A DNA stretch of 64,000 bases from Geothrix fermentans DSM 14018 (lineage in GTDB: Bacteria; Acidobacteriota; Holophagae; Holophagales; Holophagaceae): positions 1-64,000 of the forward strand of contig NZ_AUAU01000008.1 in the NCBI RefSeq assembly GCF_000428885.1, read 5' to 3'. The notes beneath the pieces are model-generated. The model searched no databases, had not been told where the DNA came from, and saw only the letters and a program-made list of their open reading frames with translations. A program made the position numbers and the translations under genes. Of this stretch, positions 7,835 to 16,718 are shown one piece after another; the first letter of the stretch is position 1; the number at the start of each line of letters is the position of its first letter.

Positions 7835-9142
7835 ATGAACCACCGCGACATCTACCGGAGCAAGCTGCTCCCCATCGACGAGGCCGTCTCCCACATCCAG
7901 ACCGGGAATGACGTCATCGTCGCCCAGTGCGCCTCGGAACCCCAGGGCTGCATGTCGCGCTTCCACATCGTGGGCGACCGGGTGGAGAACGTCCGGGTCT
8001 TCTCCGTGCTCACCCTGAAGGAATACGACTTCTACATGAAGAAGGAGATGAAGGGGCGCTTCGAGCTGGCCTCCTGGTTCCACGCCCCGGGCTCCCGCGC
8101 CGCCCTCAAGGCCGGCACGGGCACCGTCACCTACGTGCCCAACATGCTCCACCGCGCCGCCACGGACCGCATCCACGCGCGCCGGCCGGACATCTTCTTC
8201 GGCACCTGCACGCCGCCCGACAAGCACGGCTTCGTCTCCCTCTCGCTGGGCATCACCTACGAGAAGGACATCATGGACCACGCCCGCCTGGTGGTCCTGG
8301 AGGTGAACCCCCGCCTGCCCCGGACCTTCGGCGACACCCAGGTGCACGTCTCCGAGGTGGACTACTTCGTGGAGCACGATCAGGAGGTCCCCTCCCTGCC
8401 CGCCCCCGTGCCGAACGGGACCGACCTGGCCATCGGAGCCTACATCGCCGACCTCGTGGAGGACGGCTCGACCCTCCAGCTCGGCATCGGCGGCATCCCC
8501 AATGCCGCCGCCCTGGCCCTCAAGGACAAGAAGGACCTGGGCGTGCACACCGAGATGCTCGTGGACTCCATGATGGAGCTCTACGAGATGGGCGTCATCA
8601 CGAATGGCCGGAAGGCCCTGAAGCCCGGCAAGTTCCTCACGACCTTCGCCATGGGCTCAAGGAAGTTCTACGACTGGCTCGACGACAACGTGGCCGTGGA
8701 GTTCCAGCGCGGCAGCTGGGTCAACAACCCCACCATCGTCGCCCAGAACTCCCGCATGGTCTCCATCAACACCTGCATCTCCGTGGACTTCACCGGCCAG
8801 GTCGCCAGCGAGTCCATCGGAACCAGCCAGTACTCGGGCACCGGCGGCCAGTCGGACACGGCCCAGGGCGCCGTGGCCGGCTTCGACGGCCTGGGGAAGA
8901 GCATCATCGCCTGCTACAGCACGGCGAAGAACGGCACCGTCTCCACCATCACGCCCACGCTCCCCGAGGGCGCCGCCGTCACCCTCCACCGCTCCCACGT
9001 GGACCATGTCGTCACGGAGCACGGCGTCGCCCGCCTGCGCGGCCGGACGGTGCGCGAGCGGACCCAGGAGCTCATCGCCATCGCCCACCCGGACTTCCGG
9101 GCCGACCTCACCGCCCGCGCCCGGAGTCTCGGCTACCTCTGA
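7835..9142 (+). CDS. Acetyl-CoA hydrolase/transferase family CoA-transferase
   Basis: Protein of 435 residues in the family of 4-hydroxybutyrate/butyryl-CoA:acetate CoA-transferases. The Glu that forms the glutamyl-CoA intermediate is E326 in VASESIG. It is followed by the family signature GTSQYSGTGGQSD, and LGIGGIPNA lies in the CoA-binding part. It would activate an organic acid by moving CoA from acetyl-CoA or a similar donor. The start has GGAG five bases upstream and is 28 bp after the TetR stop, so the genes are co-transcribed. Together with the hydratase, thiolase and reductase of the block it could feed an acid into acyl-CoA metabolism. The actual acid cannot be told from sequence. 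Confidence 0.92.
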   Translation: MNHRDIYRSKLLPIDEAVSHIQTGNDVIVAQCASEPQGCMSRFHIVGDRVENVRVFSVLTLKEYDFYMKKEMKGRFELASWFHAPGSRAALKAGTGTVTYVPNMLHRAATDRIHARRPDIFFGTCTPPDKHGFVSLSLGITYEKDIMDHARLVVLEVNPRLPRTFGDTQVHVSEVDYFVEHDQEVPSLPAPVPNGTDLAIGAYIADLVEDGSTLQLGIGGIPNAAALALKDKKDLGVHTEMLVDSMMELYEMGVITNGRKALKPGKFLTTFAMGSRKFYDWLDDNVAVEFQRGSWVNNPTIVAQNSRMVSINTCISVDFTGQVASESIGTSQYSGTGGQSDTAQGAVAGFDGLGKSIIACYSTAKNGTVSTITPTLPEGAAVTLHRSHVDHVVTEHGVARLRGRTVRERTQELIAIAHPDFRADLTARARSLGYL

Positions 9143-9185
9143 GTTCCACAGGAACCCCACCAAGTCCACGGCCAGGAGCATCCAG

Positions 9186-9623
9186 ATGCCACCTGAAGCA
9201 CCGGCCCCCGCCTTCCACGTCGGCCAGACGTGCATTCACGAACAGGTCGTCGACGACGCCCTGGTGCGGGCCTTCGCCGAGGTGAGCGGCGACCGCAACC
9301 CCATCCACCTGGATGAGGCCGTGGCGAAGGCGAGCCGCTTCGGCCAGCGCATCGCCCACGGCGGCATTCTGTTCGGGATGATCTCCAGGGTGCTGGGCAT
9401 GGACATGCCGGGCCTCGGCACGGTCTACCTCAGCCAGACCTGCCACTTCCTGCATCCCGTGTTCCTGGGCGACAGAGTCCGCCTGGAGGCCACGCTGGTG
9501 GAGTTGCTCCCCAAGCAGATGGCACGGATCTCCACCGTGATCACCAAGCAGACCGGGGAGGTGGTCATGGACGGCGAAGCGGAGGTGAAGCTGCCGGGAT
9601 GGCTGTTCAGGCCCGGAGCCTAG
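9186..9623 (+). CDS. MaoC-like (R)-specific enoyl-CoA hydratase
   Basis: Protein of 145 residues with a single hot-dog domain. The hydratase-2 motif is clear: FAEVSGDRNPIHLDE gives the catalytic Asp and His, followed by FGQRIAHGGI. It would hydrate trans-2-enoyl-CoA to (R)-3-hydroxyacyl-CoA, or run in reverse. ATG 9186 is chosen because AGGAG lies seven bases upstream; a longer upstream frame overlaps the CoA-transferase and has no support. It ends the tetR-CoA-transferase-maoC unit and overlaps the convergent hydrolase gene by 4 bp. PhaJ is a close functional analogue, in keeping with the thiolase/reductase pair nearby. Confidence 0.9.
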   Translation: MPPEAPAPAFHVGQTCIHEQVVDDALVRAFAEVSGDRNPIHLDEAVAKASRFGQRIAHGGILFGMISRVLGMDMPGLGTVYLSQTCHFLHPVFLGDRVRLEATLVELLPKQMARISTVITKQTGEVVMDGEAEVKLPGWLFRPGA

Positions 9624-10420
9624 CGAGCAGGCTGCTTGGCCAGGAAGCCCAGGATGATGGTGTTCACCTCGGCGGCCTTCTCCATCACCGCCACGTGGCC
9701 CGCGTCCGGGATCAGGTGGAACTCCGACCCGGCGATGGCATCGTGCATGATCTCCCCGTAGCTCCTGGGCTTGAGGATGTCCAGCTCGGCCGAGACGATG
9801 CAGGTGGGCATCCGGATGCGCCCCAGTTCCGCCCGGACGTCGAAGCGCTGGAAGCTCTCCAGCAGGCGCACCGCCGCGGGCAGGTCCAGGGTGGCGTAGC
9901 GCTGCTCCGCCAAGGGGAGGAAGTCCGGCCGCCGGGTCAGGAAGGGCTCGGAGTAGACGTCCGCGTAGATCAGGCGGAAGAAGGCCGGCCCGTCGCCCAG
10001 CTGCGCCGCCAGGCGCCAGCGCTCCACCATCGCCGCGCAGAGGGGATCGCTGTGGGAGACCGAGGTGATGATCACCAGCGAGCGGCAGCGCTCCGGGAAG
10101 CGCAGGCCCATCACGAGGTTCAGCTCGCCCCCGTAGGAGGTCCCCACCAGGTGGGCCCGGCCGATGCCCAGAGCGTCCATCAGGGCGACGAGATCGTCGG
10201 CATGCAGGTCGAGGGAGTACTCGCCCTCGGGATGCTCACTGGCCCCCTGGCCCCGCATGTCGTAGGCCAGGACGCGGTAGCGGCGGGCCAGGTCCGGCAG
10301 CTGGAAGGCCCAGGAGCCCGTGCTCATGAACACGCCGTTGTTGAGGATGAGCCACTCCCCGTCTTCGGGTCCGCGGACCTCGTAGTGGAGCCGGACGCCG
10401 TTGACGCGCAGTTCGGGCAT
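9620..10420 (-). CDS. Alpha/beta hydrolase
   Basis: Protein of 266 residues with a full alpha/beta-hydrolase fold similar to 3-oxoadipate enol-lactonases. The nucleophile elbow is GTSYGGE (Ser near 113). An Asp is seen in SAELDILKP and the catalytic His in IPDAGHVAVME. The lid region is short. There is no signal peptide, so it acts in the cytoplasm. It lies 24 bp downstream of the LivM permease gene and is the last gene of the long minus-strand unit with the importer, porin, thiolase and reductase. A role in opening a lactone or ester brought in by that importer is inferred. The family is certain, the substrate unknown. Confidence 0.87.
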   Translation of the reverse strand: MPELRVNGVRLHYEVRGPEDGEWLILNNGVFMSTGSWAFQLPDLARRYRVLAYDMRGQGASEHPEGEYSLDLHADDLVALMDALGIGRAHLVGTSYGGELNLVMGLRFPERCRSLVIITSVSHSDPLCAAMVERWRLAAQLGDGPAFFRLIYADVYSEPFLTRRPDFLPLAEQRYATLDLPAAVRLLESFQRFDVRAELGRIRMPTCIVSAELDILKPRSYGEIMHDAIAGSEFHLIPDAGHVAVMEKAAEVNTIILGFLAKQPAR

Positions 10421-10444
10421 GGCAGGTACCTCCGATGGGGTGGA

Positions 10445-11515
10445 TCAGGACTTCCGAGCCGCGGTCCGCAGCTTCCCGACGATGCCCGTGGGGAAGCGGT
10501 AGACGCTCAGGACGAAGAGGATCCCCAGCCACAACAGCCAGCGGTCCGGATGAACGAGGTCTCGCAGCAGCGGCACCTTGCCCAGCCCCTCGCTGGCGAA
10601 CTTCATGAGGTCCTGCAGGTAGTTCTGCACCAGGATGAACAGCGTCGCGCCGAGCACGGACCCGTACAGGGTCCCCATGCCCCCGATCACCACCATGAGC
10701 AGGATGTCGATCATGATCTCGAAGGAGAGGGAGGTGTCGGGTCCGTTGTAGCGGAGCCACAGGGCGAGCAGGGCCCCGGCCAGCGTGGCGAAGGCCGCGG
10801 AGAGCACGTTGGAGAGGGTGCGGTAGACCACGGTCCGGTAGCCCAGGGCTTCGGCGCGGAACTCGTTCTCCCGGATGGCCTGCAGCACCCGCCCGAAGGG
10901 CGAGTTCACGATGCGCAGCATGAGCAGGAAGAGCACCACCGTGGCGGCGATCAGCAGGTAGAAGGAGATGAGGCGCCCGTCCAGGGAGACACCCAGGAAG
11001 GGGTGCTCGGACAGCGAGAAGCCCGGCGAGAGCAGCTCGGGGACCTTGAAGGTCAGCCCGTCCTCGCCGCCCGTCAGCTCCGAGAGCTGGGAGGCCAGCG
11101 TCTGGAAGGCCGTGGCCACGGCCAGGGTGATCATGGCGTAGAACAGGGCCTTCACCCGGAGGCTGAAGAGGCCGATCACCAGGGAGAGCACCAGGGAGAC
11201 CGCGAGGGCGGCCGCCACGCCCGCCGCCACGCCGGCCCAGGTGGGCCCGAAGTGGCTGAGGGCGATGGCGACCCCGTAGGCGCCGATGCCGAAGAACATC
11301 GTGTGGGCGAAGGACACGATGCCCGTGTAGCCCAGCAGCAGGTCGAAGCTGGCCACCAGGACGATGAAGATGCAGGCCTTGGCCGCCACGTTGAGGGCCT
11401 TGGCCCCGGGGAAGATGAAGGGGGTCAGGACGAGCCCCGCGACGATGGCCAGCAGCATGACCAGGAGCACCCGGCTGCGGGGGAAGTCGCCGGAGAACAG
11501 GCGGTGGAGGATCAT
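10445..11515 (-). CDS. livM: Branched-chain-amino-acid-type ABC transporter permease (LivM-like)
   Basis: Protein of 356 residues with about nine hydrophobic segments. It carries the LivM signature GYTGIVSFAHTMFFGIGAYG and the EAA-like loop region AIRENEFRAEALGY. ATG 11515 is used because it overlaps the LivH stop as ATGA; longer readings run into the livH gene. It forms the inner-membrane channel together with LivH. In this family the cargo can be amino acids, amides, urea or aromatic and short-chain acids, so the name does not fix the substrate. The neighbouring CoA-dependent enzymes point to an organic acid. Confidence 0.9.
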   Translation of the reverse strand: MILHRLFSGDFPRSRVLLVMLLAIVAGLVLTPFIFPGAKALNVAAKACIFIVLVASFDLLLGYTGIVSFAHTMFFGIGAYGVAIALSHFGPTWAGVAAGVAAALAVSLVLSLVIGLFSLRVKALFYAMITLAVATAFQTLASQLSELTGGEDGLTFKVPELLSPGFSLSEHPFLGVSLDGRLISFYLLIAATVVLFLLMLRIVNSPFGRVLQAIRENEFRAEALGYRTVVYRTLSNVLSAAFATLAGALLALWLRYNGPDTSLSFEIMIDILLMVVIGGMGTLYGSVLGATLFILVQNYLQDLMKFASEGLGKVPLLRDLVHPDRWLLWLGILFVLSVYRFPTGIVGKLRTAARKS

Positions 11516-12534
11516 CGTTTCACCACGGAGTAGAGACCCTGGGGACGCCACAGCAGGACGGCCACCATCAGGAGGATGTTGGAGAACAGCGCCACCTTGG
11601 GGGCCAGGAAGCCCGCGTAGTTGCTGATCAGGCCCACCAGGAGAGCGCCGATGAAGCAGCCGCCCACGGAGCCCATGCCGCCGATGATGATGACGATGAA
11701 CAGCAGGACGTTGATCTGGCCGCCCATCTCCGGCGTGACGCTCTGCTGGTAGAGGCCCCACATGACACCGCCCAGGCCCGCCAGGGCCGAGCCCGCCACG
11801 AACACGCCCACGAAGAGGCGGCCGATGCGGTAGCCCAGGCTCTCCACCATCTCGCGGTCCTGGACGCCGGCGCGGATCAGCAGGCCCACCTTGGTGCGGC
11901 CCAGCACCCAGGACATGGCCCCGAACACGGCCAGTCCCACGACGACGGCGATGAGGCGGTACTTCTCCACCGCCGCCTCCCCGAACAGGAAGGAGCCGCG
12001 GAAGGCGGCGGGCAGCGGCAGGGGGATGGCCTGGGGGCCCCAGACCACCTTGATCAGCTCCACGCCGACGATCATGCCGCCCATGGTGATCATGATCTGC
12101 TTCAGGGGCTGGCCGTACACAGGCCGGATGATCAGCCGCTCGAAGGCCAGGCCCACCAGGCCCGCCACGACCACGGCGGCCAGCATGGCGGGCAGCACCG
12201 CCGCCAGGTTGCGGGTCAGGGACTCGCTCTCGGTCCAGCCCGTCATGCGGCCCAGGACCGCCGTGGCCAGGAAGGCCCCCAGCGTGATGAACACGCCGTG
12301 GCCGAAGTTGAGCACGTCCATGAGCCCGAAGACCAGGGTCAGGCCCGAGGCGATGATGAAGATGATCATGCCCATGGCCAGGCCGGCGAAGGTGAGGGTG
12401 ACCCAGGTGGAGAGGGAGCCCGTGAGCGGGAGGGCGGCCAGCACCAGGACCGGGAGCAGCATGAGCGGCACCCGATCGGGCCTGACCGCCGGGAGGGCGT
12501 CCAGGGCCGGGGCCGCGGGAACGGAAGGTTTCAT
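11512..12534 (-). CDS. livH: Branched-chain-amino-acid-type ABC transporter permease (LivH-like)
   Basis: Protein of 340 residues with about eight to ten membrane segments. It contains LMDVLNFGHGVFITLGAF, the typical LivH segment, and the loop AGVQDREMVESLGY that contacts the ATPases. ATG 12534 has GGAG six bases upstream; a longer in-frame reading overlaps livF. The gene follows livF by 14 bp and overlaps livM by 4 bp. It pairs with LivM as the second half of the membrane channel in the five-part importer encoded between 10.4 and 15.3 kb. Confidence 0.9.
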   Translation of the reverse strand: MKPSVPAAPALDALPAVRPDRVPLMLLPVLVLAALPLTGSLSTWVTLTFAGLAMGMIIFIIASGLTLVFGLMDVLNFGHGVFITLGAFLATAVLGRMTGWTESESLTRNLAAVLPAMLAAVVVAGLVGLAFERLIIRPVYGQPLKQIMITMGGMIVGVELIKVVWGPQAIPLPLPAAFRGSFLFGEAAVEKYRLIAVVVGLAVFGAMSWVLGRTKVGLLIRAGVQDREMVESLGYRIGRLFVGVFVAGSALAGLGGVMWGLYQQSVTPEMGGQINVLLFIVIIIGGMGSVGGCFIGALLVGLISNYAGFLAPKVALFSNILLMVAVLLWRPQGLYSVVKR

Positions 12535-12548
12535 CGGCACTCCTACGC

Positions 12549-13286
12549 TTATTGATGGGCGGCCAGGGAGAGGCCCAGCAGCTGCTGCTGGAGGCCCTCG
12601 TCGCCGGCGAGCGCGGCCATGGTGCCCGCGTGGACGACGCGGCCGTCGTCCATGACGGCGACCCGGTCCCCGAGCTGGCGCGCGAAGTTGAAGTTCTGCT
12701 CCACGAGCAGGATGGTGGTGTCGGTGCGCTTGAGCTCCCGGAAGGCCTCGACCATGTTCTGGATGATGGCCGGCGCCAGCCCCTTGCTGGGCTCGTCGAT
12801 GAGCAGCAGCTTCCGGGGCTCGATGATGGCCCGGGCCACGGCGACCATCTGCTTCTGGCCGCCGGAGAGCAGCCCCGCGGGATGCTGCCAGAAGCGCTTC
12901 AGGGCCGGGAACAGCCCGAAGACCCACTCCAGGCGCTTGGGGTCGATGTCCTCCGGGCGCTTGGCGCCCCGGGCGGCCAGCAGCATGTTCTCGGCCACCG
13001 TGAGCTCCGCGAAGATCCCCATGTTCTCGGGCACGTACGAGATGCCTCGATGGGCGATCTCCGGCGTGCCCAGGGCGCCGAGGTCCTCGCCGTCGAACAG
13101 GACGCGGCCCGCGGAGGGGTGCCACAGCCCCATGATGGTGCGCAGGGTCGTGGTCTTGCCGGCGCCGTTGCGGCCCAGGAGGACCGTGAGCTCGCCATGG
13201 GCGACCTCGAGGTCGACGCCGTGCAGGATATGGTAGGCGCCGATGTGTGTGTGCACGGCTTCGAGTTTCAGGAGCGGCGTGCTCAT
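12549..13286 (-). CDS. livF: ABC transporter ATP-binding protein (LivF-like)
   Basis: Protein of 245 residues. The Walker A motif is GRNGAGKTT, the ABC signature is LLSGGQKQMVAVARA and Walker B is LLLIDEPSKGLAP. This SKGLAP variant is typical of LivF. The H-loop-type switch follows in ILLVEQNF. It hydrolyses ATP to drive the LivHM channel as a heterodimer with LivG. Its start overlaps the livG stop by 4 bp. The signature and gene order livG-livF-livH-livM make this call reliable; the cargo remains open. Confidence 0.92.
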   Translation of the reverse strand: MSTPLLKLEAVHTHIGAYHILHGVDLEVAHGELTVLLGRNGAGKTTTLRTIMGLWHPSAGRVLFDGEDLGALGTPEIAHRGISYVPENMGIFAELTVAENMLLAARGAKRPEDIDPKRLEWVFGLFPALKRFWQHPAGLLSGGQKQMVAVARAIIEPRKLLLIDEPSKGLAPAIIQNMVEAFRELKRTDTTILLVEQNFNFARQLGDRVAVMDDGRVVHAGTMAALAGDEGLQQQLLGLSLAAHQ

Positions 13287-14041
13287 TTGGCCACCTCCAC
13301 GCCCAGGTAGGCTTCCTGCACGATGGGGGAGGCGATCACCGAGGCCGGATCGCCGTCGGCCACCAGCGCGCCGTTGTGCAGCACGATGATCCGGTCCGCC
13401 AGCTCGCGCACCACGTCCATCTTGTGCTCGACCAGCAGGATGGTCTTGTCGCGGCGGGCCTTGAGGGCGCGGATCAGGTCCAGGATCACGGGCACCTCGT
13501 CCACGCTCATGCCGGCGGTGGGCTCGTCGAACATGAACACGTCGGGCTCGAGGGCCATGAGGATGCCCACTTCGAGCTTGCGCTGGTCGCCGTGGGGCAG
13601 CGCGGCGGCGGCCATGTCGCGCTTGGCCGTGAGGGCCACGGTCTCCAGCACCTCCTCGGCGCGGCCGATGAGCTCGCGGTGGCTGTTCCAGATGCTCCAG
13701 AGGTTGAGGCCCAGCCCCGCCCGCGACTGCACCGCGAGCCGGATGTTCTCCAGCACGCTCAGGTTCGGGAAGAGGTTGGTGAGCTGGAAGGCGCGGCCGA
13801 TGCCCCGGTGGCTGCGCTGCGCCGCGGAGCTGCCGCTGATGTCCTCGCCGTGCAGCAGGACGCGGCCGGCGGTGGCCTTGAGCTGCCCGGAGATGAGGTT
13901 GAAGTAGGTGGTCTTGCCCGCTCCGTTGGGGCCGACGATGGCCGTGAGGGAGCCCGGGGCGAAGCCGCAGGACACGGCGTCCACCGCCGTGTGCCCGCCG
14001 AAGCGGATGGTCAGTTCCTTGGTTTCAAGTGCGAACGTCAT
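13283..14041 (-). CDS. livG: ABC transporter ATP-binding protein (LivG-like)
   Basis: Protein of 252 residues. Walker A is GPNGAGKTTYFNLISG, with the N-L-I-S-G continuation typical of LivG. Other features are RAFQLTNLFPNLSVLENI, an ABC signature reduced to LPHGDQRKLEVGILMAL, and Walker B VFMFDEPTAGMS with the switch His in LLVEHKMD. The signature reads HGDQRKLE where many ATPases have SGGQ, as is common in LivG. It lies 85 bp downstream of the substrate-binding-protein gene. The Shine-Dalgarno sequence is weak (GAGAG), so translation may depend on the leader. Confidence 0.92.
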   Translation of the reverse strand: MTFALETKELTIRFGGHTAVDAVSCGFAPGSLTAIVGPNGAGKTTYFNLISGQLKATAGRVLLHGEDISGSSAAQRSHRGIGRAFQLTNLFPNLSVLENIRLAVQSRAGLGLNLWSIWNSHRELIGRAEEVLETVALTAKRDMAAAALPHGDQRKLEVGILMALEPDVFMFDEPTAGMSVDEVPVILDLIRALKARRDKTILLVEHKMDVVRELADRIIVLHNGALVADGDPASVIASPIVQEAYLGVEVAK

Positions 14042-14126
14042 GATCTCTCGTGGGTGGGGGGCTGCGGAAGGCGGAGCAGGGTCCGGCCGCGCGTCCCGGA
14101 GGAACGCGCGGCCGGCGCGGACTGCT

Positions 14127-15326
14127 TCAGCGCTTGTTGCGGACCGGGATGTCCATCTCCTCGATCTTGATCTCGCGGACCAGCTCGGGGATGGCCCAGG
14201 CCACCTTGGGATCGACCTTGATCTTGAAGTGGTACATCGCCTGGAGGGCCTGGTGGTCCTCCTTCCGGAAGACCATCCGCCCCTTGGGGGTCTCGAAGGA
14301 CATGCCCTCCATGGTGGCGATCAGCTTCTCGGTGTTCGTGTTCCCCCCGGTCTTCTTGAGGGCCTCCACCACCGCCATGCCGGCGCACATGCCGCCCGCG
14401 GTGAAGAAGTCCGGCGGCGTCTTGAACTGCTTCATGTGCTCCGCCACCAGCCACTTGTTGACCGGGTTCTTGGGGATCTCGTAGTAGTAGTAGGCGGCGC
14501 CTTCGAGGCCGGGGAAGGCCTTGTAGGCGGCCAGGGCCGGCAGGATGTTGCCGCCGGTGGCGATCTCGATGCCGTACCGCTTGGGGTCGAGGTCCGCGAT
14601 CTTGAAGGGATTCCCGGCGCCGGCCCAGTTGATGAAGATGATCTTGCGGCCGGGCTTGCCCTTCAGGGCGTCGAAGAGGCGCTGGGCGCCGGCGGTGAAG
14701 TCCGTGGTGTTGGCGGGGAGGTACTCCTCATGGACCAGCTTGGCCTTCTTCAGGGCACCCTTGAACGCCTTCACGAAGTCGCGGCCGAAAGCGTAGTCCT
14801 GGGCCAGGGTCGCGATGGACACGCCCTGCTTGTCCAGGGCCACCGCATTGGAGATGGCGTCCTGCGAGGAGTTGCGGCCCGTGCGGAAGATGTAGCGGTT
14901 CCACTTGTCGCCGGTGATGGAGTCGGCCACGGCGGGCTCCACCAGCAGGATCTTCTTGTACTCCTCGGCCACGGGCAGCATGGCCAGGGCCACGCCGGAG
15001 CTGGTGGGACCGACGGCGATGTCGGCCTTGTCATCGGCGTAGGCGGAGGCGAGCTGGGCCTTGCCGACATCCGGCTTGCCCTGGCTGTCCTTCTCGATCA
15101 CGACCAGCTTGCGGCCGTTGACCTTCATGGTGCCGCCGGTGGCGTAGCTCAGGCCCATCATCAGGCCCGTCTGGGTCTGCTTGGCGTAGGCCTCCAGGGT
15201 CCCGGTCTTGTCGTAGACGTGGGCGATCTTGATGTCCTGGGCGGACGCCACGGCGCCGAGCGAGAGCGCGGCGAGACCGGCCTTCAGCATCCGCGCGAGG
15301 GATCGCGCCTTGGTGTTCTGTCGCAT
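14127..15326 (-). CDS. ABC transporter periplasmic substrate-binding protein (LivK-like)
   Basis: Protein of 399 residues with a Sec signal peptide (residues 1-29, LKAGLAALSLGAVASA then Q). It has the type-I periplasmic binding fold: strand KIAHVYDKTGTLEAYAKQT, then LVVIEKDSQGKPDVGKAQL, VGPTSSGVALAM and LAQDYAFGRDFVKAF. This architecture belongs to the leucine/amide/aromatic-acid group. It captures the cargo in the periplasm and hands it to LivHM. A very strong AAGGAGG site precedes the ATG, consistent with high expression relative to the membrane parts. The ligand cannot be read from sequence. It lies between the porin gene and livG on the same strand. Confidence 0.9.
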   Translation of the reverse strand: MRQNTKARSLARMLKAGLAALSLGAVASAQDIKIAHVYDKTGTLEAYAKQTQTGLMMGLSYATGGTMKVNGRKLVVIEKDSQGKPDVGKAQLASAYADDKADIAVGPTSSGVALAMLPVAEEYKKILLVEPAVADSITGDKWNRYIFRTGRNSSQDAISNAVALDKQGVSIATLAQDYAFGRDFVKAFKGALKKAKLVHEEYLPANTTDFTAGAQRLFDALKGKPGRKIIFINWAGAGNPFKIADLDPKRYGIEIATGGNILPALAAYKAFPGLEGAAYYYYEIPKNPVNKWLVAEHMKQFKTPPDFFTAGGMCAGMAVVEALKKTGGNTNTEKLIATMEGMSFETPKGRMVFRKEDHQALQAMYHFKIKVDPKVAWAIPELVREIKIEEMDIPVRNKR

Positions 15327-15341
15327 GGAACCTCCTTGAGG

Positions 15342-16625
15342 CTAGAACCAGTAGTTCAGGTTGAGGCCGATCTGGCGCCAGTTCTCGCCAGCGACCGTGT
15401 TCGGGGTGGGTCCGAACGAGTATCCCGCGAGGAAGGGCGTGTACCGACCGCTCCGGTCGTTGTGGAGCTGGGTGAAGAAGAGCCCGATGAAGGCGCGCTT
15501 GGTCAGGGCGTAGTCGTAGCCGAGGTTCAGCTGCCGGGCGCCCGTATCGGAGCGGGAGGAGGTGTCGCCGGCCTTGGAGAAGGTGGCGTAGACCGCATGA
15601 TCGCCCCAGGCGTAGGAGATGGGGACCTCGAAGACCGAGCGCTTGGCGGATTCGGAGGCCACGGTGCTCGTGGGCGTGCTGTAGACGGCGTTGTCGATGG
15701 AAGTGTTGTCGTAGACGACGCCGATCTTCAGGTTGAAGGGCAGCTTGTAGGAGAGGCCCAGGCGGACGGCCTGGAGGTCCTGGGGACCGGCGGCCGCGGC
15801 GGGATTGTACAGGCCGCCGTTCACCTTCTTGTCCAGGTAGCTGGCGGAAGCGGACCAGGGGCCCTTGTTGTAGCGGGCGCCGGCGTACACCGTGCCGCCA
15901 TTGGTGTAGCTCCTGGCGTAGCCGGCGGTGCCCGGCGCCACGTACTTCAGCTCGTCGCCGTCGGGGTTCTTGCTGTAGGCCACGGAGAAGTCGAAGCCGC
16001 TGTAGTTGATCGAATTGAAGCGGATCACGTTCCTGGAGCGGGTGTTGCCCAGGGTGAAGAGGCTGCCCGCGCCCACGCCGGTCTTGGACAGGGGGGTCAC
16101 CTGGTCCAGCATGTTGAAGGTGCCCAGGCCGTTGTCATCCCAGATCCGGTAGCTCTCGCCGGGGGCCTCGAGCGAGGGGGCGAGGTAGCCCACGGAGATG
16201 GTGTCCGTGTAGTAGAGGGTGGACTTGCCGAAGATCAGCGTGCCGTAGGGAGAGGAGATGCCGCCCCAGGTGTCGCCGTCCGCCCAGCCCGTGACGTTGC
16301 CGCTGTAGATGGTGGTGCCGGGGATGGCCGGATCGATGGGGCGGACATCGGCCTGGAAGCGGCTCTCGATGCGGAAGATCACGTTCCAGCCATCGGTGAT
16401 CTTCGAAGTGCTCGTGACGATGAGGCGCGAGGTGTTGTCATCCACGCGGAACTCGCTGCCCATGCCGGGCCGCGCGGTGTTGGTCACCTCGGACTGCTTG
16501 GCGCCCACGGCCAGGAGGCCGCTGATGGAGATGTTGGTGGCGGCGCCGACCTGGAAACCCTGGCCCCAGCTGGGTAGGGCGGCGGCGGCGGAGACGGCAG
16601 CGACGGCTGCAAAGCGGATGTTCAT
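15342..16625 (-). CDS. Outer-membrane porin (Gram-negative porin family)
   Basis: Protein of 427 residues with a Sec signal peptide (AAVAAVSAAAALPSWG, cut before QGFQVG). The remainder is a run of alternating beta strands ending in LNLNYWF, whose terminal Phe is the usual signal for insertion by the Bam complex. It has segments seen in trimeric general porins of beta-proteobacterial type, for example SRLIVTSTSKITDGWNVIFR and SSPYGTLIFGKS. ATG 16625 is preceded by AAGGAAGG. It lies 15 bp upstream of the periplasmic binding-protein gene, so it probably lets the same cargo cross the outer membrane. Its likeness to beta-proteobacterial porins may mean that the transport cassette was acquired. Confidence 0.88.
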   Translation of the reverse strand: MNIRFAAVAAVSAAAALPSWGQGFQVGAATNISISGLLAVGAKQSEVTNTARPGMGSEFRVDDNTSRLIVTSTSKITDGWNVIFRIESRFQADVRPIDPAIPGTTIYSGNVTGWADGDTWGGISSPYGTLIFGKSTLYYTDTISVGYLAPSLEAPGESYRIWDDNGLGTFNMLDQVTPLSKTGVGAGSLFTLGNTRSRNVIRFNSINYSGFDFSVAYSKNPDGDELKYVAPGTAGYARSYTNGGTVYAGARYNKGPWSASASYLDKKVNGGLYNPAAAAGPQDLQAVRLGLSYKLPFNLKIGVVYDNTSIDNAVYSTPTSTVASESAKRSVFEVPISYAWGDHAVYATFSKAGDTSSRSDTGARQLNLGYDYALTKRAFIGLFFTQLHNDRSGRYTPFLAGYSFGPTPNTVAGENWRQIGLNLNYWF

Positions 16626-16718
16626 GGTCCTTCCTTTGTGTGAGGGATGGGTTCTGGCGCTTAGGCCACCATCCACGGGTTTAGGGGTGGAAAGGCAAGG
16701 ATTCAGACACCGGGCGGC

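Noticed and set aside
9599-11533. Long plus-strand open frame opposite the hydrolase and livM
   Set aside because: Low-complexity Glu/Gln/His/Arg product, no ribosome site, and antisense to two well-supported genes.
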